From NCBI GenBank assembly GCA_003151975.1, contig PLZD01000032.1:151952-215951 (forward strand): a stretch of DNA of 64,000 bases, given 5' to 3'. This document shows, piece by piece, positions 44,013 to 53,800 of this stretch. How positions within the stretch are numbered: the first letter of the stretch is position 1; each line of letters begins with the position of its first letter. A program made the translations under genes and the position numbers. Origin of the DNA: Elusimicrobiota bacterium. GTDB taxonomy: Bacteria > Elusimicrobiota > Elusimicrobia > UBA1565 > UBA9628. Under the pieces are notes generated by a model, which was given only the letters and a program-made list of their open reading frames with translations, was not told where the DNA came from and searched no databases.

Positions 44013-46859
44013 CTAGGTAGACTTTTTCTTAGACGCGGCGGCCGCCTTCGCGAGCTTGGCCTTCTTCGCGGCCGCGGCTTTCTTCTTCGCGGCCGCCTTG
44101 GCCTTGGCGGCCTTCGTCGCGGGCTTCTTGGGCGTGATCTCGCCGAGCAGCTGCGCTTCGGTCTTGGCGATGCGGTCGAGCGTGCGGATGATGATGCCGC
44201 GAGTCTTGTCCATGTCCTGGTTGGTCACCGTCGTCGGCTGCTTGACCACGTTGTACATGAACTCGACGCCGACCGCGTCGATATGGATCTTCTGCGCGCC
44301 CGAGAAGTAGGGCACCGGGAAGTCCTGGCCCTGCCAGTAGCGCCGGGCGTAGTAGGTGTAGAGCTGGACCTGGATGTCCTTGTCGAGCTTCTGGCGCGAC
44401 TGCGCGGGACCGGTCTTGAAGTCGTAGATGACCGCCTTGCCGTGCGTCGGATCCTTTGGATCGGGCCGGATCGCGACGAAGTCGAACTGGCCGTGCAGGT
44501 GATAGCGGCCTTTCTGAGCTTCCGTGCGCTTCTGGTACTTCTTGAGCGTGAACTCGAAGGGAATCTCGGTGCCGACGATGATTTCGCCTCTATCCTTGGC
44601 AGCCAGGATCATCCGGTACATGCTCACGCCGCGCTGGGTCGACTCGCGCAGCATGCCCTCCGTCGTCTCGCCCTCGGGCATGCCGATGGCCTTGAATTCC
44701 TTGGTGCCGGCGTCCCAGCGGCGCGTGAGCTCGGCCCTGTACTCGGCCTCGGTCGGCCGGTTGCCGATGAGAATCTGAGACACGACCCAATCGTTGGCGG
44801 AGTGGACGACATGGCCGGAGAAGAAGTTGATGTTCTGCTCGGCCTTGTCTTCCTTAATGAGAATCTCCGTCATGTACTGCTGGCGGTCGCGGCGGAAAGA
44901 CGAGATGCGCGAAGCCGAGCCCGAGCGGTCGCCGTCCTGGCTCTCGCGGTTGGCGCCCAGCATGAGTCCCATCGCGTTGTCGGCGAGAGTCGCTCCCTTG
45001 AGGCCGGATTCCTTGGCGAAGTCGAAGTGCGGGTTGGCGGCCTTGAGCGCCGGGTTCTCGCTCAGCACGAGGATGTCGTTGGGGTTCAAGTACTCGCCGA
45101 ACTCGACGCCCATCGCCTTCTTGAGGCGGTCAAAAGAGGCCGCCAAGTCGGTGCGCTGCGCCGTCACGCGGAACCGGCCGTCGGGAAGCTGGTCGAGCGA
45201 GACCTGCGCTTCGATCGCCTGGCTCTTGAGCCATTTCTCAAAACGCGCGACCCACTGGCCGGACTGCGCTTGGGTAACGGTCTTGGCGAATTCGATCTGG
45301 AAACGAACGGCGGGATCCTTACGGGCTGATCCCTCGCGGCGCGTCAGGCCCGGGAACTCGTCGGCGGCCTCGCGGATGGCGGGCTGGGCAATTTCCTTGG
45401 CGTCCTTCGGGGCGATGCCGATCTCCTCGGACGCCTTCTGCGCGGCGTCGCGCAGGACCTCGGCGGCGTTCGGCGAGAAGCCGAGCACATCGACGGGAGT
45501 CACATTGCCGCCCTTGGGCAGCATTGAGACCACGGCGCCGTTGTCGGTCACGGCCATAAAGCGGTTGGGCATCAGCATGCTGAGCTGGTAGGAGGACATC
45601 TGGCGGATGAGCTTCTCGCGCACCGAGCCGGGAGCGGAGTACGGCTTGCGCGAGAACGCGATAAAGTACACGCCGGTGCGCTGGAGCTTGGCCATGTCGG
45701 TCAGGAACTCGCGCGGCACGGGGCCGTCGAAGAGGTCCATGTCGACGAAGACGGCGCGCGGCTTGAGGAAAGAGAGCGGCGTGAGCGCGCCCTCGGCCTT
45801 GACCGCGAGCGGCTCGCGGGCCTTGACCGGCTCGGGCTCGGGCACGGCGTCCTTGCCGTGGGCTTCCTTGTATAGATCGATGTAGGACTTAAACTTGATG
45901 ACGCGCACGAGCGTCTTGGCGTTGACGGGCTCGTCGTTGGCGTGCCAGACCTTGCGGTCTTCCTCGAGACGGTCGATGAACATCTGGCGCAGCTGCTTGA
46001 TGGGCGCCTTGAGCTGATAATCCGGAACGACGCCCTTCAAGTCGTCGCGGTCGAGCTGGCCGAGCGGCTTATTGAAGGCCGCGGTGATCGGCGTCGTCCG
46101 TCCAAAAACGTTCTCGCCGCGGATGACGACGTCGATCTCGACGCCCTTGGCGAAGACGCCCCAATAATCCTTGCTGCCGTCGCCGCGCAGGCGCTTCATG
46201 TTGCCGTAGATGGCCTTGGAAGGATCCACCGCCAGCAGCGCCGTCTTGGCCGCGAGATTGGAGAAGCTTAAAGTCGGCCGGCGCGGAGTCTCGCCATTGT
46301 TGTCGTCGCCGCCGTTGTTGCCGCCGTTTCCGCCCTTGCCGCCTTTGTCGCCGCCGTTTCCATTGCCGCCGCTCGGAGGCAGCGGCTTGTAAGTCGGAGG
46401 CTCGAAGGAAGGCTCCAGGACGCGGCCGCCGTCGCCGGATTCTATGGAAGATTGCGCATGCAGGCCGTCGAAGGACTTTACGCCCGCGTCGTAGCCGGCC
46501 GACTCGCCCTTGGACGAGGCTTCAGTAAAGGAGCCGGCGGTGGAATCGAGCGTGGAGAGCGTGCCGGCCTGAGCCCCGGGCTGGGCTTCGGCTTTCAGAT
46601 CGGTCGCCGTGGGAATCTCGAGCGCGGCGCCGGTGCGTCCGGAAAGGACTTCGGCGGAAGGTAGGATGGAGAGGTCGAGACGAGGCAGCGTCAGGTTGAG
46701 CGCGCCGCCGGGCAGCGTGGGCAGGGCTTCCGTCTTGACGACGGGGCCGCTTTCGAGAGGCATGACCCGCGAGAGGGCCAGGTCCAACGCCGCGGCCGGC
46801 AGAGAGCCGGTGACGGCCAGCGCGAGGACGGCTGCGGCGAGAGTCGATTGCCTCTTCAT
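44013..46859 (-). CDS. Exported HAD-like plus PD-(D/E)XK nuclease-like protein with histone H1-like tail
   Basis: 948 residues from ATG 46859 (signal peptide MKRQSTLAAAVLALAVTGSL). A Gly/Asn-rich linker with GGNGNGGDKGGKGGNGG follows. A HAD-like domain has AVFVDMDLFDGP near 373. Near 780-830 a RecB/Cas4-type nuclease fold is indicated by EIIVGTEIPFEF, LHGQFDFVAIRP, AVIYDFKTG and IQVQLYTYYARRYW. The last 40 residues are a Lys/Ala-rich tail (KAAAKKKAAAAKKAKLAKA) like histone H1, suited to DNA binding. A signal peptide on such a protein is surprising. It is encoded 7 bp after a related HAD-like gene, in one operon. Confidence 0.78.
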   Translation of the reverse strand: MKRQSTLAAAVLALAVTGSLPAAALDLALSRVMPLESGPVVKTEALPTLPGGALNLTLPRLDLSILPSAEVLSGRTGAALEIPTATDLKAEAQPGAQAGTLSTLDSTAGSFTEASSKGESAGYDAGVKSFDGLHAQSSIESGDGGRVLEPSFEPPTYKPLPPSGGNGNGGDKGGKGGNGGNNGGDDNNGETPRRPTLSFSNLAAKTALLAVDPSKAIYGNMKRLRGDGSKDYWGVFAKGVEIDVVIRGENVFGRTTPITAAFNKPLGQLDRDDLKGVVPDYQLKAPIKQLRQMFIDRLEEDRKVWHANDEPVNAKTLVRVIKFKSYIDLYKEAHGKDAVPEPEPVKAREPLAVKAEGALTPLSFLKPRAVFVDMDLFDGPVPREFLTDMAKLQRTGVYFIAFSRKPYSAPGSVREKLIRQMSSYQLSMLMPNRFMAVTDNGAVVSMLPKGGNVTPVDVLGFSPNAAEVLRDAAQKASEEIGIAPKDAKEIAQPAIREAADEFPGLTRREGSARKDPAVRFQIEFAKTVTQAQSGQWVARFEKWLKSQAIEAQVSLDQLPDGRFRVTAQRTDLAASFDRLKKAMGVEFGEYLNPNDILVLSENPALKAANPHFDFAKESGLKGATLADNAMGLMLGANRESQDGDRSGSASRISSFRRDRQQYMTEILIKEDKAEQNINFFSGHVVHSANDWVVSQILIGNRPTEAEYRAELTRRWDAGTKEFKAIGMPEGETTEGMLRESTQRGVSMYRMILAAKDRGEIIVGTEIPFEFTLKKYQKRTEAQKGRYHLHGQFDFVAIRPDPKDPTHGKAVIYDFKTGPAQSRQKLDKDIQVQLYTYYARRYWQGQDFPVPYFSGAQKIHIDAVGVEFMYNVVKQPTTVTNQDMDKTRGIIIRTLDRIAKTEAQLLGEITPKKPATKAAKAKAAAKKKAAAAKKAKLAKAAAASKKKST

Positions 46860-46866
46860 GGGAACC

Positions 46867-49194
46867 TCAGTTGCCCGACTTCTTTTTCTTATCCTTCGTG
46901 GGCGTCTTCTTCGGCGCAGCCTTCTTCTTCGCGGCGCCGGCGGAGGCCTTGTTGTTCTTGGCTTCCTGCTCTTCCCAATGATCGAGGAACTCCTTGTCGG
47001 ACTGCATCTTCTCAATGGTCGCGGTGACCTCGGCCGAGTGCGACTCGATCTGCTCGGTGGTCTGCGTGCGGCTCAGGTCCCGGGTGTTGTAGTGGAAGAC
47101 GACCTTGACGCGCGGATCGGCCTCGTCGTTGACGTACCACTTGCCGTCGGCGCGCTTCTCGCCGTAGCCTTGCAGCATCGCGTGGGCGACGAGGTTGACC
47201 TCGATGTTGTCGTCGAACTCGGTCTCGTAGGGCTCCTTGCCCGTGCGGTAGACGTGCGCGACGAGGATGTTGCCCTTGTCGTCTTGGTCGAGCTCGGTGC
47301 GGGCCGGCCGGACGTACACGACGTAGCGGCGGCCGGTGTAGGGCGACTGGTACTCGATGTTGATCGAGTTCTTGGAATCCCGGGCGAGGTTGATCATCTT
47401 GCCGACCACGTTCTCGCTGACGTTGTGCGGGAAGTCCTTAAAGTTGCGGTGGTAGTAGTTGCGCAGCCAGACCTTGCTGGTCTCGAGATAGCCCTTCTGC
47501 AGCGCCTTCCAGCGCGGCGACATGCGCGCGGCGTCCATCTCGGGCGTTATGCGGACCCCCATGTTCCTGGGTTGATACCACATGCGCGTCAGCACGTCGA
47601 GCGAGGCTTCGAGCGTCGCTTCGTGATACTGGCCCTTGCGGATCATGTGATAGATGCGGCCCATGATATCGTACATCAGGATGCCGCGGTAGAAGCCGAG
47701 ATCGCGATAGTAGCGGGAGTGCGAGGCCGGCATGTGATAGCCGCCGCCGCTGCCGCCGCCGCCTTCCTTCTTGAAATCGCCGAATTTGGCGCGCGCGTCG
47801 AGCCACTCGGTGTAGCTGCGGAGCTGGTTGCGCTGCACGACGACTTTCTCGAAGGCGTTCTTGCCGAGCACGGCGCCCAGGGCCGCTTCGACGTCCTCGG
47901 CGCCCTTGGTGCCGTGAATGTAGAAGCCCTTGCCCGAGACCGATTCCTCGGAGCCGAGGGTCTTAAGGAAGTTGGCGGCCTTCGTCGAGTCCGCCAGGAC
48001 GAGCACGTGCTCGGCCTTGAGATCGTCGCGCAGCTCGGGGAACTGGGAGAAGATGCCCTTGAAGATGCGGCCCGTGTTGAGCTTGAGCGCGGTCGACTGC
48101 GTGAAGAAGTAGCGGCGGCCGTTGGCCTCCTCGACGACTTCGATCTTGTACTTCAATCCCTTGGCCTTAAGCGCCGCATTGTAGACGCGCGCGAAGCCGG
48201 ACGAATCAAAGTCTTTGTCTTTCGGCAAATCCGCACCGTAGATCAGCGGGTTCTCGGACGAGGGCATGCCGAACTCCTTGGGCATTCCCGTAAAGCCGAT
48301 CTTCGCCTCGACGCCCCCAGTAATCTTGCGAAAAGTCTCGATCGTGTTCTCGGAGAAGCCGGGCTGATCCTCGATGAGCGGCTTGGGATTCTCGGCCTTG
48401 GAGCTGTGCGCGGCGACGCGCGCGCCGTTGTAGCTGACGACGACGACCGGGTTGCCCGTGCGAATCTTGAGCTTCGAGATCAGCACCGAGTCCGCCGAGT
48501 TCTCGCCCTTGTCGGCGCGCGGCGTGACGAAGACCACGTGGACGCCGTTGTCGAGCAAGGTCTCGATGTGCGAGACCATCTTATCGGAGGCCGGTCCCTT
48601 GAAAGTGTCGAGGATCATGACGACGCGGGGCTGGAGTCGGTTGAGCTTGCCGCCGTCATCGTTGTTATTGCCGCCGCCGTTGTTGGCGCCGCCGCCGTTG
48701 CCGCCGCCCGTGCCGCCGGGGGTCTGGGCGCCGCCGCCGGCGTCGCCGGCCGAGGCCTTGAGGCCGTCGAAGGTCTCGTTCGAGGAAGCTTCGACGTTGG
48801 CGCCGGGCTTGGCCGAAGCGTCATCGAGATTCTTAACCGTATCGAGCGCGGTCGGGGCTGGAGCCGCGAGGCCCGCGCCGTCGTTCTTGAGAAGACCCTG
48901 AATCTCGGGAGCCTGCATCAGGCCCGTAGGAAGCGCGCCGGGCGTATCTAAGGAGAGGACCTTGATGTCGCCGATCTGAGGAACCCCTAAAATCGAAACC
49001 CCGCCGATGGCGGCGGGGTCTGCGATTTTCAGGTTCTGCGGGCCGACCGGGACAATCTCCCGGAGCCCGGAGCCGGGGAGGGAATAATTCCCCCCGCCGA
49101 CCTCGATGCCGCCCGCACGCATGGGCAGGCACGCGAGGCATACGACGCACATCGAAAAAACGGTCCGCCACAGGTCGGAGATCTTGCGCTTCAT
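46867..49194 (-). CDS. Exported HAD-like protein with lysine-rich tail
   Basis: About 775 residues. Start 49194 (MKRKISDLWRTVFSMCVVCL) was chosen because an AGAGG precedes it and the longer frame begins inside the -10 box. Linker with a Gly/Asn-rich run (about 170-185). The HAD-like domain begins PRVVMILDTFKGPAS near 193; motif I lacks the second aspartate, so phosphatase activity is doubtful. A large middle region (RYYRDLGFYRGILMYDIMGR) is of unknown type. The lysine-rich end (KKKAAPKKTPTKDKKKKSGN) parallels its partner at 44.0-46.9 kb. Confidence 0.72.
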   Translation of the reverse strand: MKRKISDLWRTVFSMCVVCLACLPMRAGGIEVGGGNYSLPGSGLREIVPVGPQNLKIADPAAIGGVSILGVPQIGDIKVLSLDTPGALPTGLMQAPEIQGLLKNDGAGLAAPAPTALDTVKNLDDASAKPGANVEASSNETFDGLKASAGDAGGGAQTPGGTGGGNGGGANNGGGNNNDDGGKLNRLQPRVVMILDTFKGPASDKMVSHIETLLDNGVHVVFVTPRADKGENSADSVLISKLKIRTGNPVVVVSYNGARVAAHSSKAENPKPLIEDQPGFSENTIETFRKITGGVEAKIGFTGMPKEFGMPSSENPLIYGADLPKDKDFDSSGFARVYNAALKAKGLKYKIEVVEEANGRRYFFTQSTALKLNTGRIFKGIFSQFPELRDDLKAEHVLVLADSTKAANFLKTLGSEESVSGKGFYIHGTKGAEDVEAALGAVLGKNAFEKVVVQRNQLRSYTEWLDARAKFGDFKKEGGGGSGGGYHMPASHSRYYRDLGFYRGILMYDIMGRIYHMIRKGQYHEATLEASLDVLTRMWYQPRNMGVRITPEMDAARMSPRWKALQKGYLETSKVWLRNYYHRNFKDFPHNVSENVVGKMINLARDSKNSINIEYQSPYTGRRYVVYVRPARTELDQDDKGNILVAHVYRTGKEPYETEFDDNIEVNLVAHAMLQGYGEKRADGKWYVNDEADPRVKVVFHYNTRDLSRTQTTEQIESHSAEVTATIEKMQSDKEFLDHWEEQEAKNNKASAGAAKKKAAPKKTPTKDKKKKSGN

Positions 49195-49234
49195 CATTTC
49201 CTCTCTTGCTCGGGTCATGCTGTGATCGTGCTCC

Positions 49235-49317
49235 ATTATAGCGGTGCTCCGGAGCTTTCCATCAGGGTCGAAGGGCTCAGGAGTCCATTGTTAATGGGCC
49301 TACGGAGTGTTGGGCCA
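49235..49317 (-). promoter_or_regulatory. Three-box promoter D (HAD/nuclease operon)
   Basis: Minus-strand -10 TATAAT (49240-49235). Boxes are centred at 49275.5 (GGGCTC), 49298.5 (GGGCCT) and 49314.5 (GGGCCA): 38, 23 and 16 bp apart. The -35 position reads GATGGA. Leader of about 35 nt. Confidence 0.7.
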
Positions 49318-49368
49318 TCGGGGTAAATCGTCCGTCGAGATTCAGTGAGTGTCATCTTTTATCATCTA

Positions 49369-50754
49369 CTATGCATTTCCGACGGGGCTCGCGTGAGCCA
49401 GCGGGTGCGCCTCGAGCCATGAGATGAGCGCAAGCGCTACGAGGTACGTGTTCTTGTAAAGCGCGAAGTCGAAAGCGCCGATGTTGTCGGCGGCGGAATG
49501 GATGATCGAGAAAACCAGGTCCTCGGGACCGCTAAAAATGGTCATGCCGGGAATCGGGGGCCGCTGCCAGCGAAAGCTCGACGAGTCGGCGTCGCCGCCG
49601 TTGAGATGCGCGCGATTCAAGACGAGTTGCTCGCTGGGGCCGCGGCTCTTGTTGGCTTGCGCCACCGCCGCGTCGGCAGCCGCGAGCAAGACCTCGTCGG
49701 AATGATTCTCCCCCTGTCCCGGATCGTTGTCCCAGGAATTCGTGTCGCCGCCCTTGATCGCGATCGTGTCGTAGTTGATGTTGCCTTCGATCAGAGCGCG
49801 CTGGTCGGGCGTCAAAGACCGCAGGAAGCGCTTCGAGCCAACCAAGCCTTCTTCCTCGCGCGCGAACGTCGCGAAGACGTAGGTCGCCTCGGTCTTCACG
49901 TCCTTGATGGACTGGTAGAGATGTGAGACCATGGTCGTGCCGGTCCAATTGTCGATCACGCCGTCGCCGACTTCCACCTTGTCGTTATGCGAGGTGATCA
50001 CGATGATCCGCTCTTTTTGGCCGGGCTTGGGAGTCCCCTTCTTGACCACGAAAATATTATGCGAGACGCTTCCATCCTGGCCGGGAACTTCCTGGACCTG
50101 GACTTCGCCGTCGCGGTTGAAATCGGGCTGCTTAGCGGCGGACGCGGCGGGATCGTACTTGGCGCCGCCTTTCTGGAACATCCGGATGGCGATCTGCTCG
50201 CGCTCGGGATTGGTCTTGGGCGAGGCCTTCACGTTGTTTTCCATCTCCAAGTCGGTCGGCGCGCCTTGCGTCCCGCTGGTCTTTTTCTTTGAGACGACGA
50301 CGCCGGGCTCGTCGCCCGGGGCCAGGACTCCGAAATATTCCGAGATCGCGTCGCCGACGTGCGAGGCGATGCCCGCGTCGAAAGTGGCGTCGAGCGTGGC
50401 GGCTTGGTTCGCTCCGGGAGCTTCGAGCTTCGCGCTCGTCGACTCGAGAGAGGCCAGCGGCGCGGGCGTTTGCTGGACCGCAGGCGCGATGAGTTGAGCG
50501 GCGGGAGAGATCGCGGCGAAATTTTCGACTGGCAGAGTCGGAAGCTGCGGGATGGACGCGTCGAGCGTCGTGATCGGTGAGAGTCCCGTCGGAAGTTGCG
50601 GGAGAACCGGCAGATTCTGCGTCGGTACGACGGGCGCTACAACCGCGGGACGCGTCTTGATGCCGTCGTAAAGCGAGACGGCCCCGGCGTTGAGCGGCGA
50701 GAGAGCTAGGACGGCGGCGATGAAGCTGGCCGACGCTCGGCGAAGCGTTTCCAT
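49369..50754 (-). CDS. Exported M28 family metallopeptidase
   Basis: 461 residues with signal peptide (MetGluThrLeu start) and a linker of PVLPQLP-like repeats to about 150. The peptidase has the M28 ligands in ITSHNDKVEVGDGVIDNWTG near 251-268 (His and bridging Asp), the catalytic pair in FAREEEGLVGSKRF near 298, NINYDTIAIKGG, and the last ligand in FSIIHSAADNIG near 418. M28 enzymes are mostly aminopeptidases. The ATG lies exactly 6 nt after TAGACT. It is transcribed from a three-box promoter. Confidence 0.88.
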   Translation of the reverse strand: METLRRASASFIAAVLALSPLNAGAVSLYDGIKTRPAVVAPVVPTQNLPVLPQLPTGLSPITTLDASIPQLPTLPVENFAAISPAAQLIAPAVQQTPAPLASLESTSAKLEAPGANQAATLDATFDAGIASHVGDAISEYFGVLAPGDEPGVVVSKKKTSGTQGAPTDLEMENNVKASPKTNPEREQIAIRMFQKGGAKYDPAASAAKQPDFNRDGEVQVQEVPGQDGSVSHNIFVVKKGTPKPGQKERIIVITSHNDKVEVGDGVIDNWTGTTMVSHLYQSIKDVKTEATYVFATFAREEEGLVGSKRFLRSLTPDQRALIEGNINYDTIAIKGGDTNSWDNDPGQGENHSDEVLLAAADAAVAQANKSRGPSEQLVLNRAHLNGGDADSSSFRWQRPPIPGMTIFSGPEDLVFSIIHSAADNIGAFDFALYKNTYLVALALISWLEAHPLAHASPVGNA

Positions 50755-50760
50755 GGCCTC

Positions 50761-50842
50761 AGTCTATCACTACCCGCGGAATGCCTATAGAATCGAAGGG
50801 CCCAACAACGGCGGGGTAATGGACCTAGGCTTTCTTGGGCCT
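50761..50842 (-). promoter_or_regulatory. Three-box promoter C (M28 peptidase)
   Basis: Minus-strand -10 TAGACT (50766-50761), 6 nt before the ATG. Boxes are centred at 50800.5 (GGGCCC), 50823.5 (GGACCT) and 50839.5 (GGGCCT): 37, 23 and 16 bp apart. The distal box overlaps the stop of the upstream gene. The -35 position reads TATAGG. Confidence 0.7.
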
Positions 50843-53800
50843 TAGGGCTTGCGGCCGGTGAGGCGCGCGCGGAACGCTTCGAGCGTCTTGACGAAGGAGG
50901 CCCAGCGCGTCTGCGGCTTGGCGCCGCCTTCTTCGCCGAGAGGCTGGATCTCGAGCGCGAGGTTCTTGTGCGGGTCGGCGCCGAGTTTCTCCAGCGCTTC
51001 CTGCGACGAGATGCCGTCCGCGTGGAGGAACGCGACGCGGTCGTTGTCCTTGAAATCGACGACGTAGCCGGGCTTCTTCTCAAAGATCGCCTGCAGTCCC
51101 GCGGCCTGCGCCTCGGGCGAGAGGCCGATGTAGGAGACTTTCCCCTCGCGGTCGGAGAAGACGAACACGCCGGCCAGGTGCTTCAAAGGCTCGGGGCTCT
51201 GATAAGCGACCGCCGGCACGCCGAGCGCCAGCGCGTAGAGCATCTCGGCCTCATCGACGCCGGTCACCGCGGTGTTCCAGTGCACGACGTAAGAGCCGCC
51301 AGGGCGCAGATTGACCTCGAGCAGGCGGGGTCCGCGGGTTCCGGTCTTGCCTTCGATGTGCAGGGCGCCGTCCTTGACGCCCAGCGCGCGCGCGGCTTTC
51401 GCCGCGAACTCCATCGCGTCCTTCTGCTGTTCCTTAGTGAGCTGCACGCTCGGCAGGAAGGCGCCGGTGCTCTTCATGTTGAGCTGGCGCTTCTCGCCGG
51501 GCTTCAAGGTCTTCTTGTCGTCGCGGACCGGCGTGTTGTCGGTGATCGAGCCGTAGATGATTTTCCCATTCTGCAGACCGATGTTGGCGTCCCATTCGTG
51601 GCCCGTCAAATACTCTTCGAGAACGAACTCGCGGCCTTGCTCGAAGATGGTGTCCTTCGAAGCGGCGAGATCCGCATTGTTCTGGTCGTACACGCGCAGG
51701 GCTTCTTCGCGCTCGACGACACCGGTGAACTGGGCTTCGGCGCCCTTGGTGGGCTTCAAGACGGCTGGGAACGGGAACTCGGGATCGTTGACGGCGGCTT
51801 CCATGTCGGCGCGGCTCTTGATCAGGCGGTGGGCGACCTTGTCGACGCCGGCCTTCTCCATCGCGTCGCGCGCGGCGGCCTTGTCGCGCGCGCTCTCGGC
51901 GGTCGCCACCGAGTGGTACGGCAGGCCCATCGCCTCGGCGATCTGGGCCGTGAGGACGATGTCGTCCTCCCAGTAAGTCGTGATGCCGTCGAGCTTGCCG
52001 TTCTTCTTGATCGAGCGCTGCAGTTTCTTGCGCGCCGCGCCCAACGCCTCTTCAGGCTTGGTCGTGTCGACCGCGATGAACTCCGAGACGAGATCCTTCG
52101 CCCAGTTGTCCTGCGAAGGGCGGTGGAAGATCGCGGTGCGGACCCAGTCCTTGAACTTGCCGAAGCCCGTCAGGCCCTTGTCGACGAGCACGACCTTGAC
52201 GCCGAGCTGCTTTGCGCGCTCGAGGAAAAACTTTTTGTTGGCGTAGCCGGCGCCGACCAAAACCATGCGGCGGCCGTTCATCGCGTCGCGGCGCGCGCGG
52301 GAGAGCGCGGTCGCCATCCAAGCGCGAGAATGTTCCCCAGCTCTCTCTGGGTAAAACGCGTCGAGCTGCCACTGGCCGCCCGAGTCGTGATCGTTGACCT
52401 CGATGATGTAAGGAACCGGCTTGCCGTTGTGGAACTCGACCATCACGTCGAGCCCGATATAATCGGTCTGCGTCTGGAGGCCCTCGCCGTCGGCGCGATT
52501 GCGTGATTCCTCGCTCTTGGCGATGGCGTCGATCGCGTTGGCCCCGATGCGCTCGAGCTCGGCCGCGAAAGCCTTGGCCTCGGCGTCGGTCTTGAGCATG
52601 CCGTGCTGAAGGCGCAGTTCGCGGATGACTTCCTCGGTCGGCATGATCGCGGCGGAATCGCGCGGGTCCTTGGCCTCGCCGTTGGTCGGCTTGCCCCAAG
52701 TGCCGGCGCGGGCGAACATCCCCTTGCCCACACCCTTGCCCCACGGCGCGCGGGCGGCGAGCACGCGGAAGTTCCAGTCCTTGCGCTCCCACGGCTGCGA
52801 CGTCGCGAGCTCGGCCGGCGACAGGGCGTCGATCGTGACCTGTTTGCCTTCGAGGTAGCTAAAGGAGCCGTTGCCGGAATAATCCTTGGTCCGGAAATAA
52901 AGGGCCGGAGGCGTGATGCGCTGCTCGACGAGCACGACTCCGTCGTTGCTCATCAAGGAATCGTTCTGCAGCGCGATCGCGTGGTCGACCATCGTGTCGA
53001 TCTGTTCGCGGCGGAAGATGCCGACGCCGATGCCGGAGTGGAAATTGGGGCCGGAAGGCTTCACCACGACCTCGTCGCCTTTGTAGGTCTCGAGGAACTT
53101 CGAGAGGACTGCCTTGACCTCGGCGCGCGAGGCGGGCATCGGCGTGACCTGCATCGCGGGCGTCGAGGCCTGGCCGTTGAGCGGGTGCGCGGCCATCAGG
53201 AAGGCCAAGGTCGCGGGCACCGCGACGCCTTGAGCGGCGAGCATGAGGCGCGTCAGGAGCTTGTCGTTGGTGATTTTTTCCAGCGCGACGGAGTTGGACA
53301 TCGGCGTCTCGAGGTTGGTCTCGAGCGGCACGCCGTCGTCGCGGCCGTTGGCGCCCATCGTGTAGAAATTGGCGAAGTAGTGGACGGGGCGCGGGTCCTT
53401 GTATTCCACGATCACGGGCTTGCCGGCCTTGAAGGTCAGGCCCTTGGTCATGTAAAGCCGCGTCTTGCCGTCGTGGTCGGTCTCCTGGGTCAGCCAAGAG
53501 CGGTCGATGACGAGGTGCACGTCGCCCTCGGACTGGCGCGCGCCCTCCTGAGCGATGGCGAGCTTGTAAACCGAGGCGGGCGCCAGGATCGCGACGGTGG
53601 GCCGGCGCGGATCTGTTTTGCCCGCCACGGTCTCCGTCGTATAAGCGGGCAAACCCATTTTCTTGAGATTCGTCTCGAGCTTCGCGTAAGCCTTTTCCAT
53701 CTCGCCATCGGGCGAGGGCAAGGTCTGGCGCGTCGGGTGGCCGATCTGCTTTTTGATGAAGGGCAGAGAGCCGAGGTAGAGGGCCGCAAATCCCATGAGA

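Noticed and set aside
48640-48740. GCC/GTT-rich triplet runs as a microsatellite or CRISPR-like array
   Set aside because: They encode Gly/Asn-rich linkers in frame; there are no regular repeats with unique spacers here or elsewhere in the window.
46609-48951. A 780-codon plus-strand open frame opposite the HAD/nuclease operon
   Set aside because: It spans two minus-strand genes with clear domains and a promoter, and its product is a low-complexity Val/Leu/Arg/Asp sequence.
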